From Lineolata rhizophorae (taxonomy: Eukaryota > Ascomycota > Dothideomycetes > Lineolatales > Lineolataceae), in NCBI GenBank assembly GCA_010093515.1, contig MU001682.1, positions 726,675-790,674 of the forward strand: DNA of 64,000 bases, written 5' to 3'. The notes under the pieces are model-generated. The model was not told the origin of the DNA. It saw only the letters and a list, made by a program, of their open reading frames with translations, and ran no database searches. Made by a program: the position numbers and the translations under genes. Shown here piece by piece: positions 21,307-33,320 of this stretch (positions are counted from its first letter, which is position 1; each line of letters begins with the position of its first letter).

Positions 21307-23764
21307 GGATAATGAGACGAACAGGTGCGTGTGAAAGCGCCAATTGAGAAGCGCGACAGACGACAAAGGCGGGAAAAGGGAATTGTAGACATGGCGAAGA
21401 CTGGTGATGGCGACGCGTTTAAGTGTGGCCGGCAAAAAGTGAAAGGAAACGTGGTGTTTGACGTGCTGGAGCGCGTGCGTCAATCAATCTGCCGGCCCAC
21501 GATCCCGCAGCCTGCAATCTACATGACTCGGCAGATGGGTCACGTGCGGCGCCGACGAGAAATATTGGCGCCGTACAAAGCTGGCGCCATACGAGTGCAT
21601 GGACTCAGCACACGCATATTAGCATATACATGGCTCCTAGCCACTGTGAGTCGGCGAGGCGCGACTGTACCGCTCTCATTTTCAGTTGTCGCGAGTAGGT
21701 GATAGCTTGCACTAACAGAGATTGTGAACAGGACATGACGATAAACAACACAAAAGGGGGGGGAATACCACTTGTCGTCCTCTATTCAAATCCTATAATA
21801 GCTCTAATTACATACAAATTCAACATTCACCAGTGTTATTTTCCTCTCTCCAAAAGGAACCAAAGCAGATAACTCGCACTGCGACCGGTTCAGGCACTAG
21901 CGCAGATCGACGGGCAGACCAACGTTGACATCGATTAGGCGCAAGGCCTAGTAAGATGTTAAATCCGCGACTATATAATTTTAATCTAGTGAGCAAATAT
22001 TCATGATCTAGCCGCTACATGTCCCAGAAGTTCTAGGAACCGCCATCGTTCATATGCAGAACACGAGCGGGGGCATTCCGCGTCTATATTTGTTTCTGGC
22101 AAAGGTCTAGTAGCTATAGGCGCTAGTTTACGAAGTTCAGTCTCTTCCATTGAAGTGACTCCGAGCGGGCTGCGATCGAGGTCGAACTCCTCATGGCCTA
22201 ATCCGGCAACGTTAGTGTACCTAGCAATTGCAGCACAATACATGCAGATTGACAAATTGCCATTCATGTTCGAGTCTGGTTCCGAATGTCTCGTACTCGC
22301 CGTTTTGGATTGCGTCTCCTAGGTCCTCACACGCATAGAACCACTCCGGGCAGGGCCGTACACTGGATTGTAGTCGAAGCCGAGACTAGCTGACAATCGT
22401 TTCCTAGTGCTCGAAAATGCTCGTCTGGCGCTCACCTCGGTGCTTGGGCCATATTATCGTTTCTAGTTCTAGAACGAGTCTGTTCGATCCTCCGGTGATG
22501 GTTGGCCCTTACTGGGCACAAGTCAGCTTGAACTTGCGTCGATGATCCCTTTGTGAGAGAAATAAAGCCCCCTTGGGGGTAAAAAACAGTGGAGCAGGTC
22601 TCCGTGGGAGACGGGTAGGGGGCCATGGCCGGCAAACAGCTCCAGAGCATCTGTGGGAGTAGCATGTTACAAGATTGGGGCAGGTGGAGGGCTGCAGGCC
22701 CCTAACAACTCCATCGGCGCAGGGACGATGACCGCGCATGAGTTTGCTTGAGGGAGACACGTTGTTCCTTCTTTGGAAAGACGTATTGTCCCGGCGTGGG
22801 GGGATCATGATGGCCTGGAGAAGCTACGACGCGGGTTGGGGAAATCATGGTGACTTGAAGAGATGCTGATGGCTCATGGTGGCCTGGAGAGCTCATGGTG
22901 GTGATGAGAGATGAGGGTGAGGAGGGATGATCAGACGGAGGGAGGAAGCCGCAACAGGCCTCGTGATCTCCTGCCCGGGAAGGCGGAGGCCAGGCTCTAT
23001 GGCGACGTCCTTCATAGGAAATCGGACAGAAAGGGCAAGCTCCCCGGACAGGAAAACGGAAGTGACCTGAACTTTGAAGAAGTCGCGGCCCACCCCATCC
23101 ACGGTACTGCTGTGCCCAGCCAAGAAAACCTCACCGCCCATTGCCCAAGCCAGCTCCAACAACAACTCCCACACCAAACCATCGCCACTCTTGCATCGTG
23201 GACATGCTCAAATCTCCGCTTCCGTTCCGCGCGCGGCATAGTGTTGGCGTGCCGTCCAGGAGCCGCCAGCGAGCCGAGGAAAAGGGAGGCGGGCGCCGGC
23301 GCGTAAGCGCGCGCAATCTGGCCTGCCGAGAGCTCCACCAGCCACTCAGCGCCGCGGGCTGGCGCCGGGACGACCGTTGGAGCATGGGCCGCGACCGAAA
23401 TAGCAGCCCCCGCGAGGGCCACGAGTGGCGGCAGCTCAGCATGTTGGTGGGCTGCTATTTTTTGTCCCGCGGCAGAGAAACCTCCGGGAGCTATAATAGA
23501 TGAGTTTCCGCAATGCGTCGACATCTAGCAGTTCGTCTCTCCTTGCCCAGGCCTTTTTCAATTGCTTGACTTTTGTTCAGTAGCAGTCCGCTCCGCGGTG
23601 CTTGGTTGCCTCACCGGCGGTGGCAGTTGTTTGTGTCTGACCGGAAGAGTCCCCGCCGCCACGTCCAACCACCGAGCCTGCTTACCTCGGGTGGTTTGTT
23701 CGCTGCAGCCTCCATCCCCGACTCTTCACTGTCAGTTCTCCGGACAAGAAGAGCCTCGCCCATC
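21307..23764. other. 2.4-kb intergenic region, no supported gene
   Basis: The first part is AT-richer. At about 22800-22900 a diverged repetition of GATGGCCTGGAGA and CTCATGGTGG occurs. Frames on the minus strand between 22430 and 23180 are Pro/Ser-rich and interrupted, with no recognised domain. The last 300 bp are the promoter of the Gln/Pro-rich protein gene. Confidence 0.45.
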
Positions 23765-24602
23765 ATGCCGCCGCAGCAGGGAGAGGTCACGTTGCTGACC
23801 CTGTGAGTGCGCTCGCGCAGCAATTCGACAGACGAAGGCACGCGACTAACCGAGGTGGCTTTCCTAGATACGCCGACGTGCACTACTTCTTCAGCCCGCC
23901 CAACGCGAAGCCGCCGCATCACCGCTTCGACCGTGGGTCCTATGTCTACCTATACCAAAACCCGGTGCAGCGGCGCGGGCGGGTCGAAGTCGCCAATCAC
24001 GCCGGCACTCCCGACCAGGATTTCTTCCAAGGCTGTAAGTCTTCACCTACATATACCCACCTTCCACCTTGGTTCCACGATTATTTCGACGAATAGGCTG
24101 ACCGGATTTGCCCCCTCTTCGGGTGGTATTTTTCTACAGACTTGGACCCAACGCACATAACACACTCTCACAAGCAGCCAGCCCTCTTCACCATCACCGT
24201 CGATGGGCGCTCCGCGCGCAAACCGACACCCTCAGCCCCCAACGGAGCCTCATCGCCCTCACCGCACCCGCACGCCGACCCCTCGCAATGGCACATCCCC
24301 GCGCTAGACCCGCGCGGCGAGAATAAGTACATGTATCCGCTGCACACGATCGACATCTATTTCTGGACCGACAGCGACGCGGGCTTGTTTCTCGACAGCC
24401 TGAAGCGGGTGCTTCCGGACCACGGGGCGGGCCAGCTGACGGACCTGCACGCGCCGCCGCCGGGTATGATAGGCGTGTCGCCCGGCGGCTTCGACGGCGC
24501 AAAGCAGCATTCTGAGCACAGGGATACCATGTCGCCCGTGGTGCAGAAGCTGGAGAATGCGGCGCTGGGATCACAGCGTAGCGGAAGCGTGGGATCCATG
24601 GC

Positions 24603-24634
<32 letters not shown>

Positions 24635-25818
24635 AGCAATCGGCATACCACCAACCGTACCAGCAGCAATACCAGCAACAACAACAGCAATCGCCCCAGC
24701 ACCAACAAACCGGCTCCCCTGCCGCTTCTGCGCACTCAGGCACACCCGCCGCGACTACGTCTTCGTTCCCGCCTCCTCCTCCTCATCCTCCTCCCCCGAC
24801 CCAGCCGGGCCAAGCCCAAGCTCAAGCTCAGCCGGCCTCCTCCCAGCAGCAGCAGCAACCTGACCAAAACTTCACGCCCGCACCCTATAATCCAGCCGCG
24901 CCTGCCGCACCCGAACCCATCGCGGTGCGCGAGAAGACGCCTCCTCCACCTGATGCCGACACTGGCACGGGTCTGGCCGCCGCTGCTATGCAGGATCAGC
25001 ACCAGCAGCAGATGCCATTCGGCCACCCAGGACTGCAGCACCAGGGCTCGTTCCCGCAGCAGCAACAAGGAGGATACATGCCCGGACCGCCGCCTCCACC
25101 GCAGCAGCAACAGCAGCAACCGGGCCTCCAGCGCACAGGCACGGGCTCGTTCCCACCTCCGCCGCCCGGCGCCCCAGTATCGCACAGTCCAGCCTACGGC
25201 CAACAACACCAACAAGCGCCCACGCCGCCGCAGCAGCAGCAGCAACCGCCCACGCCCGGCACCATCCAGCGCCAGAGCAGCCAGCCGCCCACGCAGCAGT
25301 ACGCCTCGTACCCTTCCTCCGTCGCGGGCGGTCCGCAGAGCCCCGGCTTCGCCCCGTCGCCCTACGGACCCGGTCCGCAGAGCCCGGGCTTCCTCGCGCA
25401 CGGAGGACAGCAGCAGCAGCAGCCGCCGACGCCGGGTTTCGCGCCGCACCAACCGCAACAGCAGCCGGGCACCCCTGGTTTCGCGCCCGGAGGGCACCAC
25501 GCGGCGGCGAGCCAGCCGGGCACGCCGGGCTTGCCGCCGCAGGCGGGCATGGGGTTTAGCGGGCCGCCTCCGCCGCAGCAGCCGCAGCCGCAGCAGCAGC
25601 AAGGGGGCCAACAGGGGCAATATGGGTACGGGGGCCAGTATAGTGGCGGGGTGCATCAGACGGTGTATCAGCCGACGGAGGCAGAAATGGCGCATGGTGG
25701 GCAGCATGGGGGCAAGCTGGGGGAACAGGGGCAGGGAGGGCGGAGGACGGAGGCGTACGTGGGGAAGGTGGAGAAGGGGGTGGGGAGGTTTTTGAAGAAG
25801 TTGGATAAGCATCTGTGA
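23765..25818 (+). CDS. Gln/Pro-rich protein with conserved N-terminal domain, function unknown
   Basis: Three exons: 23765-23802, 23868-24034, 24140-25818 (627 aa). All junctions restore a conserved N terminus: GEVTLLTLYADVHYFFSPP, HHRFDRGSYVYLYQNP, RVEVANHAGTPDQDFFQGYLDP, then HTIDIYFWTDSDAGLFLDSL (to about residue 180). The rest is disordered: poly-Gln runs, PPPPP runs, and repeated PxTPGFAP/PQSPGF motifs (about 440-540). It closes with a basic helix, KVEKGVGRFLKKLDKHL. I recall the N-terminal block from hypothetical proteins of other Sordariomycetes but know no function. The Q/P-rich composition is like that of transcriptional or condensate-forming proteins, which is inference only. Confidence 0.8.
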
Positions 25819-27247
25819 GGGAGGGGGTTAGGAATAGGTGGATATAGTGGGAGGGATGAAAAGCGAGTGGGTTTGTTGGTTGGAATCTGTATGTGCATGT
25901 GTGGATGTGCGGTGCGTGCGGTGTGAGCAGTTCCGTCTGGGGTCGTCGGCGAGATTAGTTAGCGGGCTTTTACTATATTTTGACTTCTGAATTGTAAGTT
26001 CTAATCTAACTACGAGGCGGAACGAGCAGAGGCACGTGGATGGGTGGCGGGCTATCCTATTCAACCACTTCCCTTGCGCCTCCTGCCTATGTTATCCTAT
26101 GATGAGATGGTGTCTTTTATCTATTCCTCGGGTTGCGGCGGTGATGGTGCGGTGTTGGTATGGCCACGTCTAGGCAGGGGAGTTGTCTATGGACGAACAA
26201 ATCCTATATCTTTGCAACTACAATAACAATTGGTGCGCTCTCAACTTGACCTTGGACGCATGGCCTTCTTCGCCAACTGCTTTCCTGCTTTCCCCTCAAC
26301 CTCGCTTCTCGTGACCTTGTTCATCTCCCTCTCCCTCCCCGGCCGTCCTATAGCTGTAGTTGTAGCTGCAGCTGCAAGTATCGCCTGTACTAAACCGAAG
26401 GGCAAGGCTGCTAGAGGGGATAAAGAGACTTATGTCGAGTGCCAGCAGGTCAACAATGAACTATATTGAATGTATAGCTCGCATGCAATTATTCGGGTTG
26501 TAAAGTGAATTGATTGGAGGAATGTTCATGAGATGATGGTTTTGCACTGGTTGTCGGGAGTACAGGCTTAGCTTAGGTCACTAAGGTTTAGTCAGTATAC
26601 CTATTGGATATGGTCCTAAAGTAATACTTGAAGTGGGGGTCTAAGTGCGTAATATTGGCGAGCAAGTCAGAACTTGCATTCTATTCTAGACATGCTGGTA
26701 GAGTCACTGCAACATATTAGTGAAGAGACTAAAAAGTGCACACTGAGTTGAGTGAACTACTGAACACTGAGTACGAACAGAACGGAACAGAACAACAATG
26801 ACTTCGGCATACCAGCAAATTTTTATCACTTCCTTACTGATCTTGTACGGGTAAGCACTCTGGGAGGATTTGTATCTAAATCAGGACTCCAGCCAATCAA
26901 GCCGCACCCTACCCTCCACTTTGTCCGGAGCGTAGTGCGGACAAGTGCCGGGATACGGAGGAATGCTCGGCTAACAGGCCACTCGGCCGGAGCCTTTCCA
27001 TTGAGCCTCGGTTCGAGGCTTCGGCTCTAGGCCCCAGCTACCGGTGCAGCTCTCATCCACCACCATTTGCCGCGGACCGACCAGCTTCTCCTCCTCTTTT
27101 ATTCTCTCCGAACCTTGCTTATATTCACCATCGCTTTCCCGGATTCGCACGCGTTTGCTTGTACTCGTCCGCTTTGCTTGTCCCTCTCTAGACTGTATAT
27201 ACCATTTGCGCTCCATAACCAGCAGCCCGTAATCGCATCCCGCAGCC
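25819..27247. other. Intergenic region, no supported gene
   Basis: Short frames only, including one with a hydrophobic stretch at 26260-26469 that lacks support. Probable 3' UTR of the Gln/Pro-rich gene, AT-richer middle part, then the pyrimidine-rich leader of the nitronate monooxygenase gene. Confidence 0.5.
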
Positions 27248-28830
27248 ATGGCCGACTCTTCGCCGCGTACGTCCGCCCTCTCATCTGCTTTCACATGCCC
27301 ATCTCACCACCGCGTTCCCTCGCCTCTTGGTCAACTCCTAGTCGCAACACCCTGCTAACTAACAGCCCGCGATGTTGCCCTCGGCGCGCACACAACAACA
27401 GAGCAGCTCCGCACCAAGCTGACGGACCTGCTGAAGATACAGCACCCGGTGCTACTAGCGGGCATGAACGTGGCGGCGGGGCCGAAGCTGGCGGCGGCCG
27501 TATCCAACGCCGGCGGCCTGGGCGTCATCGGCGGCGTCGGCTACACGCCGGACATGCTGCGCGAGCAGATCGCTGAGCTTAAGGGCTACCTCAAGGACAA
27601 GAAGTCGCCCTTCGGCGTCGACCTGCTGATCCCGCAGGTCGGCGGCAGCGCGCGCAAGACAAAGTACGTGGGATTTTACGGTGTTCTGAGTGCCAGGAGA
27701 TAGGGTGGGATGGGATGAGATGAAGTTACACAGGGCCACTGTGTTCGGATGGCGGCAATACTGCATACGGCAGCGCTGCCCTGGAGAGTCGCCCTGGCTA
27801 TGAACGGACGAGATGAGCCTCTCGAAGCGCACGAACAGAAGAGCTAACGCCAAGAAACCGCGATGCAGCTACGACTACACCAAGGGCAAGCTAAACGAGC
27901 TCGTCGACATCATCATCGATAGTGGGGCCTCGCTCTTCGTGTCTGCCGTCGGCGTGCCGCCGCGCTCCATCGTCGACCGCCTCCACAAGGCCGGCGTCCT
28001 CTACATGAACATGATCGGACATCCCAAGCACGTGGCCAAGTGCATCGCGGCCGGGGCGGACATCATCTGCGCGCAGGGCGGCGAGGGCGGCGGCCACACG
28101 GGCGACGTGCCCACGACGGTGCTCATCCCCACCGTCGTCGCCATGTGCGCCGGCAAGAAGAGCCCCCTTACCGGCGCCCAGATCCAGGTCGTCGCCGCCG
28201 GCGGCATGTTCAATGGCCAGAGCTTGGCCGCCGCGCTGATGTTCGGCGCCTCGGGCGTGTGGGTTGGGACCAGGTTCGTGCTGTGCGAGGAGGCCGGCGC
28301 GCCGAAGGCGCATCAGGAGGCCGTGAGGACGGCGGGCTTTGACGATAACGTTCGGACGATTATTTTCACGGTGAGTGGGCTTTTGCTCGTTCTCTTCGCG
28401 CAACACTAGCGCCGTAGGCTTTGATCGGACCCGGGGCTTTTGGTCCTAGTCGGACGCAAAAGTTTCGCAACTCCCAGACAGGATTGATTCGCGATGGCTG
28501 ACGAGAAACCTCGCTTTCTACACCATACAGGGCCGCCCGCTGCGCGTCCGCAGGAACCCCTACATCGAGAACTGGGAGAACAACAGGCAGGCGGAGATCG
28601 CGGAGCTGACGAGCAAGGGCATCATCCCGGTGGAGCACGATATGGAGAACATGGGCGACGACATCGACGACGACACCATGGATAACGCGCGGCCGTTCCT
28701 CATGGGCAAGGCGGCCGCCGTGGTCAACGAGCGCAAGAGCGCGAAGGCTATCGTGGACGAGATGGTGGGCGATGCGGTCAAGTTGCTGGCGACGGGGAAT
28801 GGCTACGTCGTGAGCAAGGCGAAGCTGTAG
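27248..28830 (+). CDS. Nitronate monooxygenase (2-nitropropane dioxygenase family)
   Basis: Four exons: 27248-27266, 27366-27663, 27869-28370, 28531-28830 (372 aa). An FMN-dependent TIM barrel that oxidises alkyl nitronates such as propionate 3-nitronate, usually in the cytosol or peroxisome. Family blocks in order are HPVLLAGMNVAAGPKLAAAVSNAGGLGVIGG, GVDLLIPQVGG, SAVGVPP, AAGADIICAQGGEGGGHTGD with the catalytic-site His, AAGGMFNGQSLAAALMFGASGVWVGTRFV (FMN phosphate binding). The C terminus (GYVVSKAKL) ends in AKL, a plausible variant of the peroxisomal SKL signal. Exon 1 codes only six residues. All junctions are canonical and in frame. Confidence 0.92.
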
Positions 28831-30546
28831 GTGCTGTAGAGTGTGCACGCTTTTGTTTTGTGGAATCTGTTGCTGTAAGGACTACGGAGTAGGCTGAGTG
28901 GTAAGAGAAATGAGGGTGGGTTGGAAATACGAAGCGCTAGTATAACGGGGAGCAAGGAAACCTTGTATAGCTTTAGTAGGTGCGCGATGGCGTCCTAGTG
29001 ATATCTTTTGTTTTTCTAGGTCCTCTTCTCGCTTGGCATGGGTAGGTACGTAGCATTCCAATCTGTACTTCGTAGGTCTTTGGAGTCCCGGCGGTACGAA
29101 GTCGGGGTTCGGAGTACGTACTCAGTTCTCAGTCACTTGAGTCACAGTTGTGCATGCTAACGAATGGCACCTCGGCAAAATTATTATCTTCTCAGTCGAT
29201 ATTGTTGGGAACATGACTATCGACGATGCAGTGGGTCATCTGGTTGTACGGCGGACCGTTTCCCGCTACAAGTGGTGAATCCTCTCGGTGCGAGTTTAAT
29301 CAACGCGGCCTGTAACAGTCGACTTACGGAGTACGGCGTGCCCTGTGTGTCGGTTGAGTGGCCCAGTTCGTATATGTGCATATTAAGTGGACTATGGCAT
29401 GTTGTGGGGTACAGATCTAACGACAATTTAACCCGGCAATAAACGCAACTGACCAGCATGGGTCCCGCGAGCCTGAACCCGAGATCGCGTCCGCACCCTG
29501 CGTCATTACCCGCTGCGGCGACAAGTTGCGGGATTGCAGGGCGTCCAGCACCTTTTCCACTTGCACAGCTTGTCCGGGTCCCGTTCTCAGAATCTCCCTT
29601 CTTTTGAGCTAAGCCAAGCACGCCAAGCAGTGAAGAGGGAAACCTGACCAGTGGAACGGATACGGTTTGTGTCCTTACGCAGCTCCGAAGAAGCCGGATG
29701 ATCTCATCAATGGGCGACCCATCACCCTATTTCTTCATAAACGCAGCCGTGCGGAGACCGTTCTTGGCCGCGGGCCATGTAACCGCATCCGCCACCGACC
29801 TGGACTAGTCGTTCGAGCCGCCAGGTACCCGGTCATGTCTCGAAATTCTAAAAACGGGACCCGGCCGGCACCATGTACTTATCCAGGATTACTTAAAAAT
29901 CTGGCCAACACGAGCCTCGATGGGAGAACCCTGCCGCATGCGTTGGACGTAATGGTTCCGGGACTTCGGGATGCGGGAAGGAGAAGCCTGGGCTCAATTT
30001 CGCGGACGCTGCCCGCATTCTTGCGTTTTGGCTGTTTCTAGTGGAAGCGACACTGCAGTTTCTTCTTTTTTTTTCGCCTCACACGGGCATTCGGTGGCCG
30101 CAGGTGGGCCAGGAGCGGCCAGAAAGAAAAGGGTCTTGATGGGGACGCAATATCCTCTCTTACAGCACTACCATGAGTTACTATTTGAACCCGTCCCCGT
30201 CCCGGGAACCTGCCGTTCTGAACGTTTCGAGCAGTGCAAACACCGTTTAGTCCCTAGGACGCGACCACCCGTACGGTAAATCAATAGTTCATACCACGGC
30301 GCTCCCTTGACTTGTATTGAAGATTCCGTTTATCGAGACATCCTCACTACTATTGGCCACTGAGACTCGAGTATAAAGCACCCCCCTTCGAGAAGTTCTA
30401 CAATTTTCTTCCACGACGAAAGTCTTCTCTTCCAGAATATTCGCTCTTCTTATCCCGTGCTCTTTCAGAATCCTATCAGGAGGCACCCTTGTTTTCAAGC
30501 TCTTGCTGTTGTTGTTGTCTTCTCTTGTTCTTTGGCCACCGCAACG
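28831..30546. other. 1.7-kb intergenic region, no supported gene
   Basis: Only short unrecognised frames. A TATA-like motif near the right end belongs to the next gene. Confidence 0.5.
30372..30378 (+). promoter_or_regulatory. Putative TATA box of the three-module secreted protein gene
   Basis: TATAAAG about 170 bp before the start codon at 30547. Confidence 0.45.
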
Positions 30547-31810
30547 ATGCGTCGCACATCGGTCGACTCCCAGACCGCTGTACTCTTTGTCCTAGCCTCA
30601 GCCGCGCTAGCCAATCCCATCGCTCAGCCAGAAGACTGTAGCCCTAGCACCGTCTGCGAGACGAGCACCAACGCCTGCGGCGCCAGCTATGGCGGGTATG
30701 TATGCCGTTTCTCTCACGTGTTCCTTCAATTACTATCCTACCAGCGTACATACAGTTGGAAAGAGCCATGACTGTTCTCAAGTTGTTCTCTTTCTTTCCT
30801 CGGCCTAATTTGACGTGGTAACCTGGCGCTAATTGCGTGTCCGCAGCTGCTACGATGAGTGCTTGGGTGGGTTCTCGGCCTTCTTCACCGAGCCGTCGTG
30901 CGACGACACGGCCCCAGCTACTACCCCGGCCGTGATAACGCCGACGCCTTCCTCGGAGATTTCTCTTGGGGGGCTAGACGGCGATATTGGATGGGAAGGG
31001 ACCACCATTAGTTCCTGCGAACCTCTCACCATCTGTATTGAGGCCATCAACAGCTGCGGCGTCCGTTACGGAGGGTGAGTTACCTGTGGCGTCCTTGTCA
31101 CTTTTTCTTTATTTTCTTATCATGCGCCTCTCCGCCTTCAATAGTTCTAAGGGCATATTGAATTCATCCCTGAAAAGCTAGGCTGTTCTTTTGTTCTTGG
31201 GCATTCTGCCCTCTCGCTATCTCAAAGATCGGCCTCCCCACCCTATTCGGCACTTTTTGTATCCACTCCTCTGATCTTATTTTATGCGTAATTCAACTTC
31301 TGCCACCTCTCCCACCATCCACTCCCCTTCCAACCGCTAACCCAGGACGGCAGTTGCGTCAATCGCTGCGAAGTCTCCGCCCTGACCCCGCCGCCCTGCA
31401 CCTCCACGTCCAACAGCACGCTGTGGTCGCGCGGCGGCTGGACCGGCATGGCGAAGCGGGTCGATCCCATCGTACCCGCGGAGACGATAAGCTGGGAAGA
31501 CGACTCTGCTCCGGCGGTCACGACGTCGGAGCTGGCACCCGCAACGACGGAGGCGCCCGAAATGCCATCCATCATTGATTTGCCCCACGGCGGCAATACC
31601 TCTGTGTGCGGCTGGGCGACCATGTGCTGGGATGGCATCAATGAGTGCGGGATGTGGTTTGGAGGGTAAGTGATCTATAGCGCCGTGCGGGGCGAGGAGA
31701 GACGGCCGGTGCGTTACTAATGTTGGAGTGATAGGTGCTTTGATGTATGCAGCGGGACGCCGACGTTTACACCACCGCCGTGCCCTTCGACGAGCTTGGT
31801 GGAAGCGTAG
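30547..31810 (+). CDS. Secreted cysteine-rich protein of three repeated six-Cys modules
   Basis: Four exons: 30547-30695, 30847-31074, 31354-31665, 31735-31810 (254 aa). The N terminus has a short hydrophobic signal (TAVLFVLASAALA). Three modules share C-x4-T/M-C-x4-x-N-x-CG-x3-(Y/F)-GG-C-x-(D/N)-x-C: CSPSTVCETSTNACGASYGG/CYDEC, CEPLTICIEAINSCGVRYGG/CVNRC and CGWATMCWDGINECGMWFGG/CFDVC. Ser/Thr/Pro-rich spacers separate them. Each module is split by a phase-2 intron inside the second Gly codon of YGG/FGG, so the gene grew by duplicating a genomic unit that already held the intron. Size, signal and cysteine content fit a small secreted effector-like or surface protein. I know no named family for this module. 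Confidence 0.85.
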
Positions 31811-32282
31811 AGTTGCTGTTGGAAGCATCTCTTTTGAATTTTCTGGGTGGATTGTTTTGCCTGCGATGCTTATGGCGTTGAACTTTTCAATAGGTGGTCC
31901 GTATTGCCTTCTCTTCAGTCTTTCGGGGTATGGCAGTTTTGTTTCACTTCGTTTCGGTAGGTAAAAATGCCATGAAGCACCGGTCACCACTCCAAGTCGA
32001 AGGTTTGGGCTTTTTTGGCTTTGTTTTGTAGAAATAGCACTCGCGGCTCGGTATTAGCTGACTCAAAAAGTCTTGTGCGGGTTTCCTCATTATTGTTGTA
32101 AAAGCCTCGATGTCTTTTCGCATTTTATTATACGTTCTCCCTTTTATCTTGAGCCTTTGGTATCTTCTATTTTATCGAAGTCTCGTAGCTGTCACCAATT
32201 AGCTTTCGAACCCATGATATCGGAGTCCAAAAACTGCTTAGTCTACAACAATACACAACCAAAACTGGGAGACTTCGTGTCT
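31811..32282. other. Convergent 3' intergenic space
   Basis: T-rich 3' flank shared by the three-module protein and the hydrolase gene. No coding signal seen. Confidence 0.55.
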
Positions 32283-33320
32283 CTACAATGCTGCCTTCGT
32301 TATAAGTGAAAACGTATCCGTCGCCTCATGATGCGCCACCTTCCCTTCCTTAATCAACTTATCCAAAATCTGCAAGACACCCCTCTGCGCCGGCTCGTGC
32401 AAATTCTCCGGGTAATCCTTATATATCACCTTAACAATCTCCATTGATCCCCACCCTTCAACTTCACCCTCACCCTCCTTCCCCGTCTCAAGCACGTTCA
32501 ACACCTGTCTCTCCCGCTGCCGTCTATGCTCAATATACTCTCGCACCCTGGCCCTACCCTCTTCCACCACGGCCCCGTGACCCGGATACAGCCGCCCCTT
32601 CTCTCCGCACTCCCGCTCTAGCTTCTCCAAACACGCCATATAGGCGGCCAAGTCCTCAAACACAGCCGTGCCATGCCCGAGCACCGCGTCGCCGCTAAAG
32701 ACGGCGTCCTCTTCCTCCGCCAGCACAAACGCGACATGGTCGGCCGTATGGCCGGGCGTGCGGACCGCGCGTAGAGTCGCGCCCTCGACGGCGAAGACTT
32801 GGCCCTCGGCGATGTCGTGCAGCTCCGCCTGCAGGCCGTCGAGCGGGTTAGGCCCGCCGGGCCACGAGGCCACGTCCGCGGGGCGGTGCTTGTAGATGGG
32901 CAGTGAGGGGAAGCTCGAGAGCACGTCGGGCACGCCGCTGATGTGGTCGTGGTGACGGTGGGTTAGGATGGCGGCGGAGAGGGTGGCGCGCTCGGAGGCG
33001 AGAGTGCGGTGGAGGAGCGGGGGCCATGTGGGTTTGCCTTCGCCGGTGTCGAGGAGGATGCGGGTAGGACCGGTGCCGATGAGGTAGGTGTTTGTGCCTA
33101 ATGAAGGTAGGTCGTGAGTGGTATATTCAAAGGGAATTTGGGCGACAGATTTGGATACCTTGCAGAGTGAACTTTGTACAGGCTGTTAGTGGGTAAAGTG
33201 AAGAGCAGTGAGCAGGGCTGGCTTTTAGACAGGTACCTTGCCGGGATTGCCACCTAGGACGCGGATTACTCGCGTACTAAGTCGTTCCACTTCTGGGAGT
33301 GGAAGTAATGCACCTGCCAT
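32283..33320 (-). CDS. Metallo-beta-lactamase-fold hydrolase (LACTB2-like)
   Basis: Three exons: 33320-33237, 33171-33159, 33097-32283 (303 aa). The middle exon is only 13 nt (Phe-Thr-Leu-Gln plus one base), and the splices rebuild [29 protein letters not shown], the conserved LACTB2 start. The metal-binding motif THRHHDHISG, then TPGHTADHVAF, FSGDAVLGHG and LYPGHG carry the expected His and Asp ligands. The C-terminal winged-helix-like part ends in VLQILDKLIKEGKVAHHE. LACTB2 proteins are endoribonucleases in mitochondria; related fungal enzymes act as thioesterases or lactamases in polyketide clusters. No such cluster is seen here, so a housekeeping nuclease role is more likely. Confidence 0.88.

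Noticed and set aside
22430-23180. Pro/Ser-rich minus-strand frames with repeated GHHEP/GHHDP motifs
   Set aside because: Frames are short and overlap, with no clean start or splice. The apparent repetition comes from a diverged DNA repeat.
32283-33320. Secondary-metabolite cluster around the MBL-fold hydrolase
   Set aside because: Neighbours are a secreted Cys-rich protein and a dead HET gene. No polyketide synthase, peptide synthetase or tailoring genes are in the window.
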